64,000 nt of DNA from Flavihumibacter cheonanensis (GTDB taxonomy: Bacteria > Bacteroidota > Bacteroidia > Chitinophagales > Chitinophagaceae): NCBI RefSeq assembly GCF_022352215.1, contig NZ_JAKRWF010000002.1, positions 558,001-622,000 of the forward strand. Direction: 5' to 3'. A program made the position numbers and the translations under genes. The notes beneath the pieces were generated by a model, which was given only the letters and a program-made list of their open reading frames with translations, did not search any database and was not told the DNA's origin. Positions 1-9,022 of the stretch are shown piece by piece (position 1 is the first letter of the stretch; each line of letters starts with the position of its first letter).

Positions 1-707
1 CTCCCGGAACCCCTCCTCCGAACCCAAAAGACCTGGTTGCAGGTTCAATGGTATTCAGTCCGCCAACTCGTGACGTACCCCTAACTGATATCAGCAACTG
101 GTGGAAATGGGTACATGGTGCCAGTTGGAAACACCCGGAGGGTCCGGGTTCTGATTTGAAAGGGCGCGAACAGCATCCGGTGATTCATATCAGCTGGAAT
201 GATGCCATGGCCTATTGCAAATGGGCGGGCAAACGCTTACCAACTGAAGCGGAATGGGAGTTTGCTGCCAGGGGTGGACTGGAGGGTAAGAATTTTGTCT
301 GGGGAGATGAAGCACCGACTGATGATAAAACCTTCGCCAATACCTGGCAGGGTAAATTTCCAGCTGAAAATTTAAAGCGTGACGGATATGCAGGAACAGC
401 CCCGGTTGGGCAATATGCGCCTAATGGATATGGGCTATATGATATGGCTGGAAATGTGTGGGAGTGGTGCCAGGACTGGTATGATAAATACCTCTATCAA
501 TCCTGTGGCCCAGGGGAGGTAAGAGATAATCCGGATGGTCCACCAGTAAGTCGTGATCCCGCACAACCCAATATGCCTTTAAGAGTTCAGAAAGGCGGCT
601 CCTTTTTGTGTCATGATTCCTATTGCCAGCGATACCGGCCCAGTGCCCGGCAAGCAAGTTCCCCTGAAAGTGGCATGAGTCATGTGGGTTTTCGCTGTGT
701 TCGTTAA
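1..707 (+). CDS. Formylglycine-generating enzyme (SUMF1/FGE family), C-terminal part, cut by window edge
   Basis: The reading frame is open to base 1 (frame of position 3), so the N-terminus lies outside the window; the ATG at 48 is internal. The protein has the FGE-sulfatase fold signatures: HPVIHISWNDAMAYCKWAG, RLPTEAEWEFAARGG, YDMAGNVWEWCQDWY and the terminal VGFRCVR. The segment GGSFLCHDSYCQRYR carries two cysteines (codons 609-611 and 624-626) at the positions of the two active-site cysteines of human FGE. Many bacterial FGE-sulfatase proteins lack these, so this one may be a true oxidase that turns a sulfatase cysteine into formylglycine. No sulfatase lies in the visible neighbourhood. 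Family certain; formylglycine activity inferred. Confidence 0.85.
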   Translation, partial: PGTPPPNPKDLVAGSMVFSPPTRDVPLTDISNWWKWVHGASWKHPEGPGSDLKGREQHPVIHISWNDAMAYCKWAGKRLPTEAEWEFAARGGLEGKNFVWGDEAPTDDKTFANTWQGKFPAENLKRDGYAGTAPVGQYAPNGYGLYDMAGNVWEWCQDWYDKYLYQSCGPGEVRDNPDGPPVSRDPAQPNMPLRVQKGGSFLCHDSYCQRYRPSARQASSPESGMSHVGFRCVR

Positions 708-776
708 AGTTGGATTGGTACGATGTTCGCATTCAACCAGGGAATAGCTTCAATTGTTGAACTATAAACCTTGGGT

Positions 777-1436
777 ATGAAAAAATTAGCCAAACAGGGA
801 TCCCTGAACTTTCGGTTTGCTCTGCTGGCGATGCTCTCTCTACTGGGTGTTTCCTGCCAGCCATCTGCTCCGGAGTTTGTTTCCGATTACGATGTTGTTT
901 ACACGAACTATGAGCGCAGTTTTGATTTTGGCGCCGTGAGAACGTATTTTCTTCCGGATACGGTAGTTCATGCTGTTCCTCCCGGAGAAACAGCCGATCA
1001 TCGCTTTGATGATCAGATTCTGAGCAGCCTGGAAACCAACCTGAATGCACTTGGCTGGACACGCCTGAATGAAAGTGCAGGAACCGGCGCAGATGTTGTC
1101 ATTCTTCCCAATGTAAGTGAACAGGCCTATGGTAGTTGTGCTACTTACTGCTGGTACTGTGACTGGGGATGGTATCCGGGATGGGGTGCCTATTCACCAG
1201 GTTGGGGACCGGGCAGGGGTTGGGGATATCCCTCCGGAATTGTTTGCGGCTCTTATGCTACCGGCACCGTGGTGGTAAATATTACAGCACCATCAATAGC
1301 CCGTGATTCAACTCTTCCGGTAGTTTGGGTGGGAATATTGAATGGTTTGCTGGAAGGATCCGACGCCTCCATCAACACCCGCATTGGTCGCAATATTGAT
1401 CAGATGTTCAGGCAATCAGCTTACTTAAAAAACTAA
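777..1436 (+). CDS. DUF4136 family lipoprotein
   Basis: 219 residues from ATG 777; a TTG at 771 would add only two residues and is less likely. The N-terminus is a lipoprotein signal peptide ending in LLGVSC, so the mature protein should be lipid-anchored at Cys. The segment FDFGAVRTYFLPD and the following repeated Trp/Gly/Tyr-rich stretch match the DUF4136 family, secreted proteins of unknown function common in Bacteroidota. It is followed after 4 nt by the beta-barrel protein gene at 1441, suggesting cotranscription and a shared envelope role. No enzymatic residues are recognised. Confidence 0.75.
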   Translation: MKKLAKQGSLNFRFALLAMLSLLGVSCQPSAPEFVSDYDVVYTNYERSFDFGAVRTYFLPDTVVHAVPPGETADHRFDDQILSSLETNLNALGWTRLNESAGTGADVVILPNVSEQAYGSCATYCWYCDWGWYPGWGAYSPGWGPGRGWGYPSGIVCGSYATGTVVVNITAPSIARDSTLPVVWVGILNGLLEGSDASINTRIGRNIDQMFRQSAYLKN

Positions 1437-1440
1437 GCGC

Positions 1441-2049
1441 ATGAAAAAATTCATCACCATATTGGTAGGGGCACTGGCCTTTTGGACTGAATCTGCAAAC
1501 GCCCAGGTAGTACCTGAAATCCATTACCAGTTTTCCATTCCAACCGGAACATTCCGAAATTTTGTGGAGAAACCCGGTCCGCTTGGAGCTGGCTTTCAGA
1601 TCCGGAAAACGCTACCCAACAACAGAATATCATTAGGTGGTGGCCTGTCCTGGTTTTATTTCCCTGATAAAAAAGGAAAACAAACACTGGAACTACCCGG
1701 GGATGATGGTACCTATACCGGATTTGTAACCAACTACACTAATATCTATGGACTGCAGTTCCTTGCTCAGTATGAGTTCAAAGACCCCAATGAAAACCTG
1801 GTACCCTTTGTGAAAACCGGTTTGGGGCTAGCTTACCAGAATCAACGCCAGGACATTGGATTATTTGCCTTTAAATATGATGGATTTCAGTTTATGCCTC
1901 ACCTGGAAACTGGTATGCGATTCAGACTTCCCAGGCAGGGAGCGCTTAATCTTTCATTGACCTATCATTATTTACCCGGCGCGGGAGAAGTTAACGCAAC
2001 CAGCTTTGCAGGTTTGCGGATCGGATATTCTGGCTTCCGGATTCGATAG
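1441..2049 (+). CDS. Predicted outer-membrane beta-barrel protein
   Basis: 202 residues with a cleavable signal peptide (MKKFITILVGALAFWTESANAQ). The rest alternates hydrophobic and polar residues with many aromatic residues and Gly turns, and ends in GLRIGYSGFRIR, as expected of an eight-strand porin-like barrel. No Pfam family is recognised with certainty. It starts 4 nt after the DUF4136 lipoprotein stop and is followed 31 nt later by another lipoprotein, so the three probably form one envelope operon. Function unknown. Confidence 0.65.
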   Translation: MKKFITILVGALAFWTESANAQVVPEIHYQFSIPTGTFRNFVEKPGPLGAGFQIRKTLPNNRISLGGGLSWFYFPDKKGKQTLELPGDDGTYTGFVTNYTNIYGLQFLAQYEFKDPNENLVPFVKTGLGLAYQNQRQDIGLFAFKYDGFQFMPHLETGMRFRLPRQGALNLSLTYHYLPGAGEVNATSFAGLRIGYSGFRIR

Positions 2050-2080
2050 GTGAGCGGACTTACGTATATTTAAAATAAAA

Positions 2081-2566
2081 ATGTTTAAGCTCCTTAAAAC
2101 CCTGGTACTAGTTGGGTTTGTTGCAGCTTGTAGCCCTAAGTTGCAGCCCTCCCCACTGACTTCCCAGGAAGTTTTGCAACTGGTTGATGACCAAACCTAT
2201 CAATTCAATATGGAGTATGTGCAGCCGATGGGTGGAAGGCAGCGCCTGATCACCGGATCTTATACCTTTCGGGTAAACAAGGATCAACTGGAAGCTGATT
2301 TGCCTTATATCGGCAGAGCTTTCCAGGCACCGATAGGCAGTGGAGAAGGTGGAATGAAATTCACCTCGAAAGAGTTTACTTATTCCAGTACGATTGGTAA
2401 GGGCAATCGGAGAGAAATTAGCATTCAGCCTAAAGATCAACAGGATATTACCGGCATTAATCTGATCATATTTGAAAATGGCAATGCAGATCTGCGAATC
2501 AATTCAGTAAACCGCCAGCCGATCTCCTATACCGGAAATATAAGCCGATTGCCGCAGCCCAAATAG
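2081..2566 (+). CDS. DUF4251 family lipoprotein
   Basis: 161 residues. The signal peptide ends in the lipobox FVAACS, predicting a lipid anchor. The mature part (QTYQFNMEYVQPMGGRQR, ITGSYTFRVNKDQLEADLPYIGRAF, ISIQPKDQQDITGINLIIFENGNADLRI) matches the DUF4251 family, found almost only in Bacteroidota and without known function. It is the third gene of a possible envelope operon with the genes at 777 and 1441. Confidence 0.75.
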   Translation: MFKLLKTLVLVGFVAACSPKLQPSPLTSQEVLQLVDDQTYQFNMEYVQPMGGRQRLITGSYTFRVNKDQLEADLPYIGRAFQAPIGSGEGGMKFTSKEFTYSSTIGKGNRREISIQPKDQQDITGINLIIFENGNADLRINSVNRQPISYTGNISRLPQPK

Positions 2567-2592
2567 CAGTGGAAAACAGCAACAGAATGCCT

Positions 2593-2600
2593 TAAGTTTG
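2593..2600 (+). promoter_or_regulatory. Bacteroidota -7 box (TAAGTTTG) before the TonB receptor gene
   Basis: TAAGTTTG fits TAnnTTTG exactly and lies 19 nt before the ATG at 2620. No clear TTTG is seen at the -33 position, so this is half of a promoter only. Confidence 0.35.
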
Positions 2601-2619
2601 CTGCCCTAAACAGCAGGAT

Positions 2620-4860
2620 ATGTGGGGTCGTTTAATTCAAATTAGTTTTTTAAGTCTGTTAGCCTCAACCACTTCCTATTCCCAGATTATTTCAGGAAGA
2701 ATAATAGCCCGTGATACCGATTTGCCATTGGAGGAAGCTACTATTCAAATTAAGGGGCAGCCTGTGCATACGCACTCTGGCCTGGATGGACGGTTCACCA
2801 TTACGCTGACAAAGCCGACTGACACTTTGTACATCACCCATATCGGGTATGATCCAAAGACTATAATATGGAATCAGCAGTTGGATAAAGAAGCAACGAT
2901 CTACCTGTTGCCAGCCCCCGTTCAACTGAGCCAGGTGGTGGTACAGGACAGCCGGCGAGCTTTACAGCAGGTAATGCAAATCGATTTGAAGACCAACCCT
3001 GTTAATTCTGCGCAGGATATACTTAGAAAGGTACCTGGATTATTTATTGGCCAACATGCAGGTGGAGGAAAAGCGGAACAGATCTTCCTGCGCGGTTTTG
3101 ATATTGATCATGGTACCGATATCCGGATTACTACGGATGGCATGCCCGTGAATATGGTTAGCCATGCACACGGCCAGGGATATGCAGATTTACATTACCT
3201 GATTCCGGAAACCATAAAAGATATTCAGTTTGGGAAGGGTTCCTATTATGCTGAAGAGGGAGATTTTGCCACGGCAGGATATGTAAATTTCACAACCCAC
3301 AACAGGCTGGATCGCAACCTGCTGAAAGTGGAAGCTGGACAATTCAATACGCTGAGAACGGTGGGTATGTTCAATCTTTTTGAAAAGACCGGTGAAAAAA
3401 ACAGCAATGCATATATAGCCGGAGAGTATCTTTTCTCCAATGGACCTTTTGAGGCCCCGCAAAATTTCAACCGGCTGAATTTTTTGGCGAAATACAATAC
3501 ACAGATCAACCAGAAATCAAGTCTGCAGGTACTGGCTTCCACTTTTACTTCTAAATGGGATGCTTCCGGGCAAATCCCGGACAGGGCTGTAAGAGCTGGG
3601 CTGATTACACGTTGGGGTGCGATTGATGCAACAGAAGGCGGCAATACGTCGAGGTCGAATATTGCTGCCAAATACCGGAGTAAAATCAGTGATACGGAAG
3701 ACTGGCAATCGAATTTTTATTTCAGTCAATACGATTTCAGCCTGTTCTCCAACTTTACTTTCTTCCTGGAAGATCCTGTAAACGGCGACCAGATTCATCA
3801 ATCCGAAAAAAGAAAGATTTACGGTATGGATCACCGTTATACAAAGCAACTTTTTGGTGACAAGGCTGACTGGGTTTTAACAGCCGGTATGGGGTTGCGG
3901 AATGATGCGGTGAGAGATATTCAATTGAGTCATACCCTGCAGCGAAAAGAAGTTCTGGAGTATTTTGCATTGGGTGATATTGATCAGACCAATGCCTCTT
4001 TGTATGGATCAGCAGAGTGGAGAAAAGGCCACTGGAAGGTAATTCCGGGTATCCGGCTCGATCATTTTATTTTCAATTATGTAGATAAACTGCAGCCGGT
4101 GTACAGTACCCAGGCGGCACAAAAAACAATACTTAGCCCAAAGTTGAACCTGGTCTATACCCCCCATGCTAACTGGCAGGGCTACCTGAAGATGGGTAAA
4201 GGATTCCATTCCAATGATACACGGGTGGTAGTGGCACAGCAGGGCCGTGAAATATTACCTGCAACATATGGTGCAGACCTGGGTGCAATTATCAAGCTTC
4301 ATCCTAAATTTTTAGTGCAGCCCGCGATCTGGTATCTGTATATGGAGCAGGAGTTTGTATATGTAGGAGATGCGGCGATTGTAGAACCATCCGGCAAAAC
4401 CCGCCGGCTGGGTGCTGAACTGGGAATAAGATATCAACCTTTCAGTTGGCTTTACCTGGATGCTGATATTAATTATGCAAAAGCAAGAGCGATTGAAGAA
4501 GCCAAAGGGAACGATTTTATCCCCCTTGCTCCATCACTTACCAGTACAGGAGGCATATCGGTTAGTCCGGTTAAGCGGCTTGACCTCAACTGGCGCTACC
4601 GGTATATGAAGGATCGTCCGGCTAATGAAGACAATTCCATCCAGGCCCAGGGTTATTTTGTAAATGATTTGCTCATTAACTATACCCGTAGCAAATGGGC
4701 GTTGGGACTACAGGTTGAAAATCTCTTTGATACAGAATGGAGAGAAGCCCAGTTTGAAACCGAATCGCGGTTACGAAATGAGGCTGCTCCGGTTACAGAA
4801 ATTCATTACACGCCCGGTACCCCTTTCTTTGCGCGGATTAAATGGAGCTTGTTTTTTTGA
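2620..4860 (+). CDS. TonB-dependent receptor with carboxypeptidase-like regulatory domain
   Basis: 746 residues. A signal peptide (about 1-21, ending SYSQ) is followed by a carboxypeptidase-D-regulatory-like beta-sandwich (about 23-100, SGRIIARDTDLPLEEATIQIKG), a plug domain (about 110-230, with VPGLFIGQHAGGGKAEQIFLRGFD) and a 22-strand barrel ending in aromatic FARIKWSLFF. The plug has the segment MVSHAHGQGYADLHY, and then GSYYAEEGDFATAGYV, shared by a distinct receptor subgroup whose substrate I do not know. The length is far below SusC size and no SusD follows, so it is a classical TonB receptor, perhaps for a metal chelate or small organic molecule. Confidence 0.88.
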   Translation: MWGRLIQISFLSLLASTTSYSQIISGRIIARDTDLPLEEATIQIKGQPVHTHSGLDGRFTITLTKPTDTLYITHIGYDPKTIIWNQQLDKEATIYLLPAPVQLSQVVVQDSRRALQQVMQIDLKTNPVNSAQDILRKVPGLFIGQHAGGGKAEQIFLRGFDIDHGTDIRITTDGMPVNMVSHAHGQGYADLHYLIPETIKDIQFGKGSYYAEEGDFATAGYVNFTTHNRLDRNLLKVEAGQFNTLRTVGMFNLFEKTGEKNSNAYIAGEYLFSNGPFEAPQNFNRLNFLAKYNTQINQKSSLQVLASTFTSKWDASGQIPDRAVRAGLITRWGAIDATEGGNTSRSNIAAKYRSKISDTEDWQSNFYFSQYDFSLFSNFTFFLEDPVNGDQIHQSEKRKIYGMDHRYTKQLFGDKADWVLTAGMGLRNDAVRDIQLSHTLQRKEVLEYFALGDIDQTNASLYGSAEWRKGHWKVIPGIRLDHFIFNYVDKLQPVYSTQAAQKTILSPKLNLVYTPHANWQGYLKMGKGFHSNDTRVVVAQQGREILPATYGADLGAIIKLHPKFLVQPAIWYLYMEQEFVYVGDAAIVEPSGKTRRLGAELGIRYQPFSWLYLDADINYAKARAIEEAKGNDFIPLAPSLTSTGGISVSPVKRLDLNWRYRYMKDRPANEDNSIQAQGYFVNDLLINYTRSKWALGLQVENLFDTEWREAQFETESRLRNEAAPVTEIHYTPGTPFFARIKWSLFF

Positions 4861-4883
4861 TTAACTTCAACAAAACAACTGGT

Positions 4884-5228
4884 ATGAATTTCCTGACCCG
4901 ATTGCTGATCACCGCGCTGGTGGCATTTGGATTATCCTATTTGCTTCCCGGGGTGCATATGGACTCCTTTATTGCTGCTTTGATTCTGGCCCTGGTACTT
5001 GCCTTATTAAATACTTTGGTAAAGCCCATACTGGTAATACTGACTTTCCCGATTACGATCATCACACTGGGTTTGTTCCTGCTGGTGATAAATGCGGTTA
5101 TTATATTGCTGGCTGCGAAGCTCGTGGATGGTTTCAAAGTTGACGGGTTCTGGTGGGCATTGTTATTCAGTATTCTGTTATCTGTTACGAGCTCCCTGTT
5201 ACAGGGTTCTGATGAACGTAAATCCTAG
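4884..5228 (+). CDS. Phage-holin-4_2 family small membrane protein
   Basis: 114 residues starting at ATG 4884, 23 nt after the TonB receptor stop; an upstream in-frame ATG at 4842 lies inside the receptor gene and is unlikely. Four hydrophobic segments (about 5-22, 25-46, 50-72, 83-103) and the motif NTLVKPILVILTFPITIITLGLF identify the Phage_holin_4_2 family, also called the membrane protein YvlD group. Despite the name these are ordinary chromosomal inner-membrane proteins of unknown role. The E1 gene begins 4 nt after its stop. Confidence 0.8.
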   Translation: MNFLTRLLITALVAFGLSYLLPGVHMDSFIAALILALVLALLNTLVKPILVILTFPITIITLGLFLLVINAVIILLAAKLVDGFKVDGFWWALLFSILLSVTSSLLQGSDERKS

Positions 5229-5231
5229 TGT

Positions 5232-7229
5232 ATGCAATTTGATCGAAAGGCTTTGTCCGATGAGGAGCTGTTGAGGTTTTACCTGGCAATCTTACGGCCA
5301 CGTATGATCGAAGAGAAGATGCTGGTACTGTTGCGGCAGGGTAGGATTAGCAAATGGTTCAGTGGAATTGGTCAGGAAGCAATTTCTGTTGGAGCAGCAC
5401 TGGCATTGCAGCCCGATGAATGGGTGATGCCCCTGCATCGTAACCTGGGGATATTTACAACACGTGGCATGCCGCTCCATAAATTATTCATGCAATGGCA
5501 GGGACAAAAAGAAGGGTATAGCAAGGGTCGAGAAAGGAGTTTTCATTTTGGATCAGGAGAACACCATATCTGTGGCATGATCTCGCATCTGGGACCCCAA
5601 TTGAGTATCGCCGATGGAGTTGCATTGGCGCATAAACTTCGCCGTGAGGATAAAGTAAGTCTCAGTTTTACAGGTGATGGTGGCACGAGTGAAGGTGATT
5701 TCCATGAGGCGCTGAATGTTGCTGCAGTATGGGATCTGCCCGTGATTTTCATCATTGAGAATAATGGGTATGGACTCAGTACGCCGGTTGCTGAACAATA
5801 TCGATGTGAAACACTTGTACAAAGGGCTAAGGGCTATGGCATGGAAGGAGTATGTATTGATGGAAATAATCTCCTGACGGTGTATGATACTATTAAAGGC
5901 GTGCGTGAATACTGTATCCGGGAGCAGAAACCTTATTTGATTGAATGTATGACCTTCCGGATGCGGGGACATGAGGAAGCCAGTGGTACCAAATATGTAC
6001 CACCGGAATTATTTGTGCAATGGGCAGAGAAAGATCCCGTAAAAAAATTTGAGGAATGGCTCTTACTGGAAGGGATATTAACCTACTCCCATATGGAGCA
6101 GGTAAAAGCGTCTTTGAAGGCGGAAATAGAATCCGAATTGACAAGAGCGGAGCTGGGCGGACCAATTGTTCCGGTAACAACAGAAGAGCTGGAAGATGTG
6201 TATGCACCGGTTCCCGAAGCTGGTACTGATAAAGACATTGAAACAGTACACAAATTTTCAAGTTCCCGGACGATACGCTTTATTGATGCCATTCAAGATG
6301 GGTTGAAAGCTGGCATGGAAGCGCATTCCAACCTGGTACTGATGGGGCAGGATATTGCTGATTACGGCGGGGCCTTTAAGATTACAGAAGGATTTGTGGA
6401 GCTGTTTGGCAAGGAAAGAGTTCGAAATACACCACTATGTGAAAGTGCCATTCTGGGCGCAGCACTTGGGCTATCGCTCGAAGGGTTCAAGTCGATGGTT
6501 GAAATGCAGTTTGCTGATTTTGTGAGTGTGGGATTAAACCAGATCGTTAATAACCTGGCTAAAATTCATTACCGCTGGGGGCAGCATGCCGATGTGGTGG
6601 TAAGGCTTCCTACAGGTGCTGGTGTAGGTGCGGGGCCCTTTCACAGTCAGAGTAATGAGGCCTGGTTTGTACATACTCCCGGATTAAAAATTGTGTATCC
6701 CTCAACTCCGGAAGATGCGAAGGGCTTGTTATTAGCTTCCCTTGCGGATCCGAATCCTGTTTTGTTTTTTGAACACAAGGCGTTGTATAGAAGTATAAGT
6801 GGAGAAGTTCCTGAAGCTTATTACACCGTTCCAATTGGTAAAGCCAGGATCGTACAGGAGGGTAGTGATCTGAGTATCATTACTTATGGAGCAGCAGTGC
6901 ACTGGGCAAAAGAATATGCAGAGCAGCATCCGGAATTAAGTATCGACATAGTAGATCTCAGGAGTTTGTTACCACTTGATTATGATGCTATCAGGGCTTC
7001 GGTTATGCGTACCGGTAAGGTGATTGTGCTGCATGAAGATACCCTGACCGGAGGTATTGGAGGAGAGATCAGTGCCTGGATAGGAGAACATTGTTTTGAA
7101 TTGCTGGATGCACCTGTATTACGTTGCGCGTCCCTTGATACTCCTGTTCCCTTTAATCTCGAGCTGGAGAAAAACTTCCTGGCGAAAGCAAGACTGGCTA
7201 CAACAGTGGATCGTCTGTTGCGGTATTGA
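5232..7229 (+). CDS. 2-oxoacid dehydrogenase E1, fused alpha and beta subunits (branched-chain type)
   Basis: 665 residues joining both halves of a thiamine diphosphate E1 enzyme. The alpha half (about 1-330) carries the ThDP/Mg motif starting GDGGTSEGDFHEALN at residue 148 and closing with IIENNGYG; RFRMRGHEEA-like sequence FRMRGHEEAS follows. The beta half (about 345-665) has GQDIADYGGAFK, CESAILGAALGLSLEG and EMQFADF. Fused E1 proteins of this type occur in Bacteroidota and are annotated as 2-oxoisovalerate dehydrogenases: they decarboxylate branched 2-oxoacids and acylate the lipoyl E2. No E2 or E3 lies in the window. Its 3' end overlaps the convergent ABC gene by 32 nt. Confidence 0.88.
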   Translation: MQFDRKALSDEELLRFYLAILRPRMIEEKMLVLLRQGRISKWFSGIGQEAISVGAALALQPDEWVMPLHRNLGIFTTRGMPLHKLFMQWQGQKEGYSKGRERSFHFGSGEHHICGMISHLGPQLSIADGVALAHKLRREDKVSLSFTGDGGTSEGDFHEALNVAAVWDLPVIFIIENNGYGLSTPVAEQYRCETLVQRAKGYGMEGVCIDGNNLLTVYDTIKGVREYCIREQKPYLIECMTFRMRGHEEASGTKYVPPELFVQWAEKDPVKKFEEWLLLEGILTYSHMEQVKASLKAEIESELTRAELGGPIVPVTTEELEDVYAPVPEAGTDKDIETVHKFSSSRTIRFIDAIQDGLKAGMEAHSNLVLMGQDIADYGGAFKITEGFVELFGKERVRNTPLCESAILGAALGLSLEGFKSMVEMQFADFVSVGLNQIVNNLAKIHYRWGQHADVVVRLPTGAGVGAGPFHSQSNEAWFVHTPGLKIVYPSTPEDAKGLLLASLADPNPVLFFEHKALYRSISGEVPEAYYTVPIGKARIVQEGSDLSIITYGAAVHWAKEYAEQHPELSIDIVDLRSLLPLDYDAIRASVMRTGKVIVLHEDTLTGGIGGEISAWIGEHCFELLDAPVLRCASLDTPVPFNLELEKNFLAKARLATTVDRLLRY

Positions 7230-9021
7230 TAGCATCTTCATCGGGCTCTTCCAGGGCAAGCTCCTTAACGGGAACTATTGGATCGCGTTCACCAATTTGT
7301 TGCCTCCACATGGCGTAATAAAGTCCTTTTTGTTCCAGTAATTCCTGGTGTTTGCCCTTTTCGGTAATCTTTCCTTTCTCCAGCACGAAGATGGTATCGG
7401 CATGCATGATCGTAGAAAGCCGGTGAGCAATCAGGATGGTCATCTGTTTATTGGTAGCAGAAATCTCCCGGATCGTGTCTGTTATTTCTTCTTCGGTGAT
7501 GGAATCAAGTGCTGAAGTAGCTTCATCAAAGATCAATAACCTGGGTTCACGAAGCAGGGCCCGGGCAATGGCGAGTCGTTGTTTTTCTCCCCCTGAAACA
7601 CGTTTACCACCTTCACCCAGGACAGTATCAAGACCTTTAGGCGAATTGGTTACCAGGTTGAGGCAGGATGCTTTTCCCATTGCATCAAAGATCTGTTCAT
7701 CTGTGGCGTCCGGTTTAACAAAGAGCATATTGTCGCGAATGGTGCCGGAAAACATCTGGGTCTCCTGTGTTACAAAGCCAAGTTGCCGCCGAACCCGGTT
7801 ATAACGGAGTTGCCTGACCGAAATTCCATCAATCCGGATATCACCTTCAACGGGTGAATAGAGTCCGACCAACAGTTTTACCAGGGTGGATTTTCCGGAA
7901 CCGGAGGGTCCAACAAATGCAATGGTTTGTCCAAGACCTACGCGGAAACTGATATCATCCACTGCCTTTTGTGTTGCATTCCGGTGACGGAAGCTGACGC
8001 GGTCGAATTCCAGTTCTTCAATAGCCTGAATATCGATTGGTTCTTCGGGGCGGTATTCGGGCTCTTTCAGCATGAGTTGGTTGAATACCTGCAGGGAGGC
8101 TTCCGCTTCGCGATACTGAAGAATGATATTGCCCAGATCCTGCAAAGGTCCGATGATAGCTGTTGAAATAAACTGCATCGAAATCAATTCTCCCGTAGTT
8201 AATACATTCCGGAAGATGAGCCAGAGCAGGATGAAGAGAATGGATTGTTTGAGCAGGTTCAGTGTGGTTCCCTGGAAAAAGGAAAGGGTACGCACTTTCC
8301 TGTTCTTCATCATTTCCAGATCAAATATCTTTTGTGTTTTATCGCGCAGGCGCCTGATCTCGGAATAGGTTAGCCCAAGACTTTTCACCAGTTCAATGTT
8401 TCGGATGGATTCGGTTATGCTGCCACTCATGATATTGGTCTGACGTACGACCTGGCGCTGGATCATTTTTATTTTTCGGCTAAGCAATGATGTGAGTCCG
8501 CCCAGCAATAACACCCCAATTAAAAATACCGGTATCAGTGCCCAGTGTTTGGTGATGGCATACCAGATAAGAAATCCCATTCCAACCAGGGTTGAAAACA
8601 GGATATTGATAAAGGAGTTGATAAATCGTTCTGTGTCAGTACGCACTTTCTGCAGTTTGGAAAGGGTTTCACCACTGCTTTGGTCTTCAAATCCGTCATA
8701 AGGAAGGCGAAGGGTTTGCCGAAGGCCATCATTGAAGATTTGCATCCCGAATTTCTGCACGACCAGGCGTACCACATAGTCTTTAAAAGTGGAAGCAATG
8801 CGTGCCAGTAAAGCTACGCCGATAGCAAGCAGGAGCAGCCAGATAACACCATTGGTCCTTTCCTTTTCAGAGAGATTATCCGGGTTAAGCGCATAGGTAT
8901 CTATGACTTTTCCGAATATAACCGGATCGTAGAGGGCGAGCACCTGTGCCAGTGCTGCCAGCCCGAGTGCTAAAAAAACCCAACCCCGGTAGGGCTGGAG
9001 ATACTTCCATAAAATTCTCAT
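7198..9021 (-). CDS. ABC exporter, fused permease and ATPase (MsbA/LmrA type)
   Basis: 607 residues. An ABC transmembrane domain with six helices (about 1-310) precedes a nucleotide-binding domain: Walker A GPSGSGKST at 371-379, Q-loop near VTQETQM (418-424), signature VSGGEKQR at 475-482, Walker B RLLIFDE at 494-500 and the switch histidine in LIAHRLST. This is a half-transporter that would act as a homodimer exporting lipid, drug or peptide. It starts one nucleotide after the stop of the dipeptidase gene, so the two are cotranscribed. The last 32 nt overlap the 3' end of the convergent E1 gene. Substrate unknown. Confidence 0.9.
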   Translation of the reverse strand: MRILWKYLQPYRGWVFLALGLAALAQVLALYDPVIFGKVIDTYALNPDNLSEKERTNGVIWLLLLAIGVALLARIASTFKDYVVRLVVQKFGMQIFNDGLRQTLRLPYDGFEDQSSGETLSKLQKVRTDTERFINSFINILFSTLVGMGFLIWYAITKHWALIPVFLIGVLLLGGLTSLLSRKIKMIQRQVVRQTNIMSGSITESIRNIELVKSLGLTYSEIRRLRDKTQKIFDLEMMKNRKVRTLSFFQGTTLNLLKQSILFILLWLIFRNVLTTGELISMQFISTAIIGPLQDLGNIILQYREAEASLQVFNQLMLKEPEYRPEEPIDIQAIEELEFDRVSFRHRNATQKAVDDISFRVGLGQTIAFVGPSGSGKSTLVKLLVGLYSPVEGDIRIDGISVRQLRYNRVRRQLGFVTQETQMFSGTIRDNMLFVKPDATDEQIFDAMGKASCLNLVTNSPKGLDTVLGEGGKRVSGGEKQRLAIARALLREPRLLIFDEATSALDSITEEEITDTIREISATNKQMTILIAHRLSTIMHADTIFVLEKGKITEKGKHQELLEQKGLYYAMWRQQIGERDPIVPVKELALEEPDEDAINTATDDPLL

Positions 9022-9022
9022 G

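Noticed and set aside
4884-5228. Prophage remnant because of the holin name
   Set aside because: The Phage_holin_4_2 family is widespread in chromosomes and no other phage gene is present.
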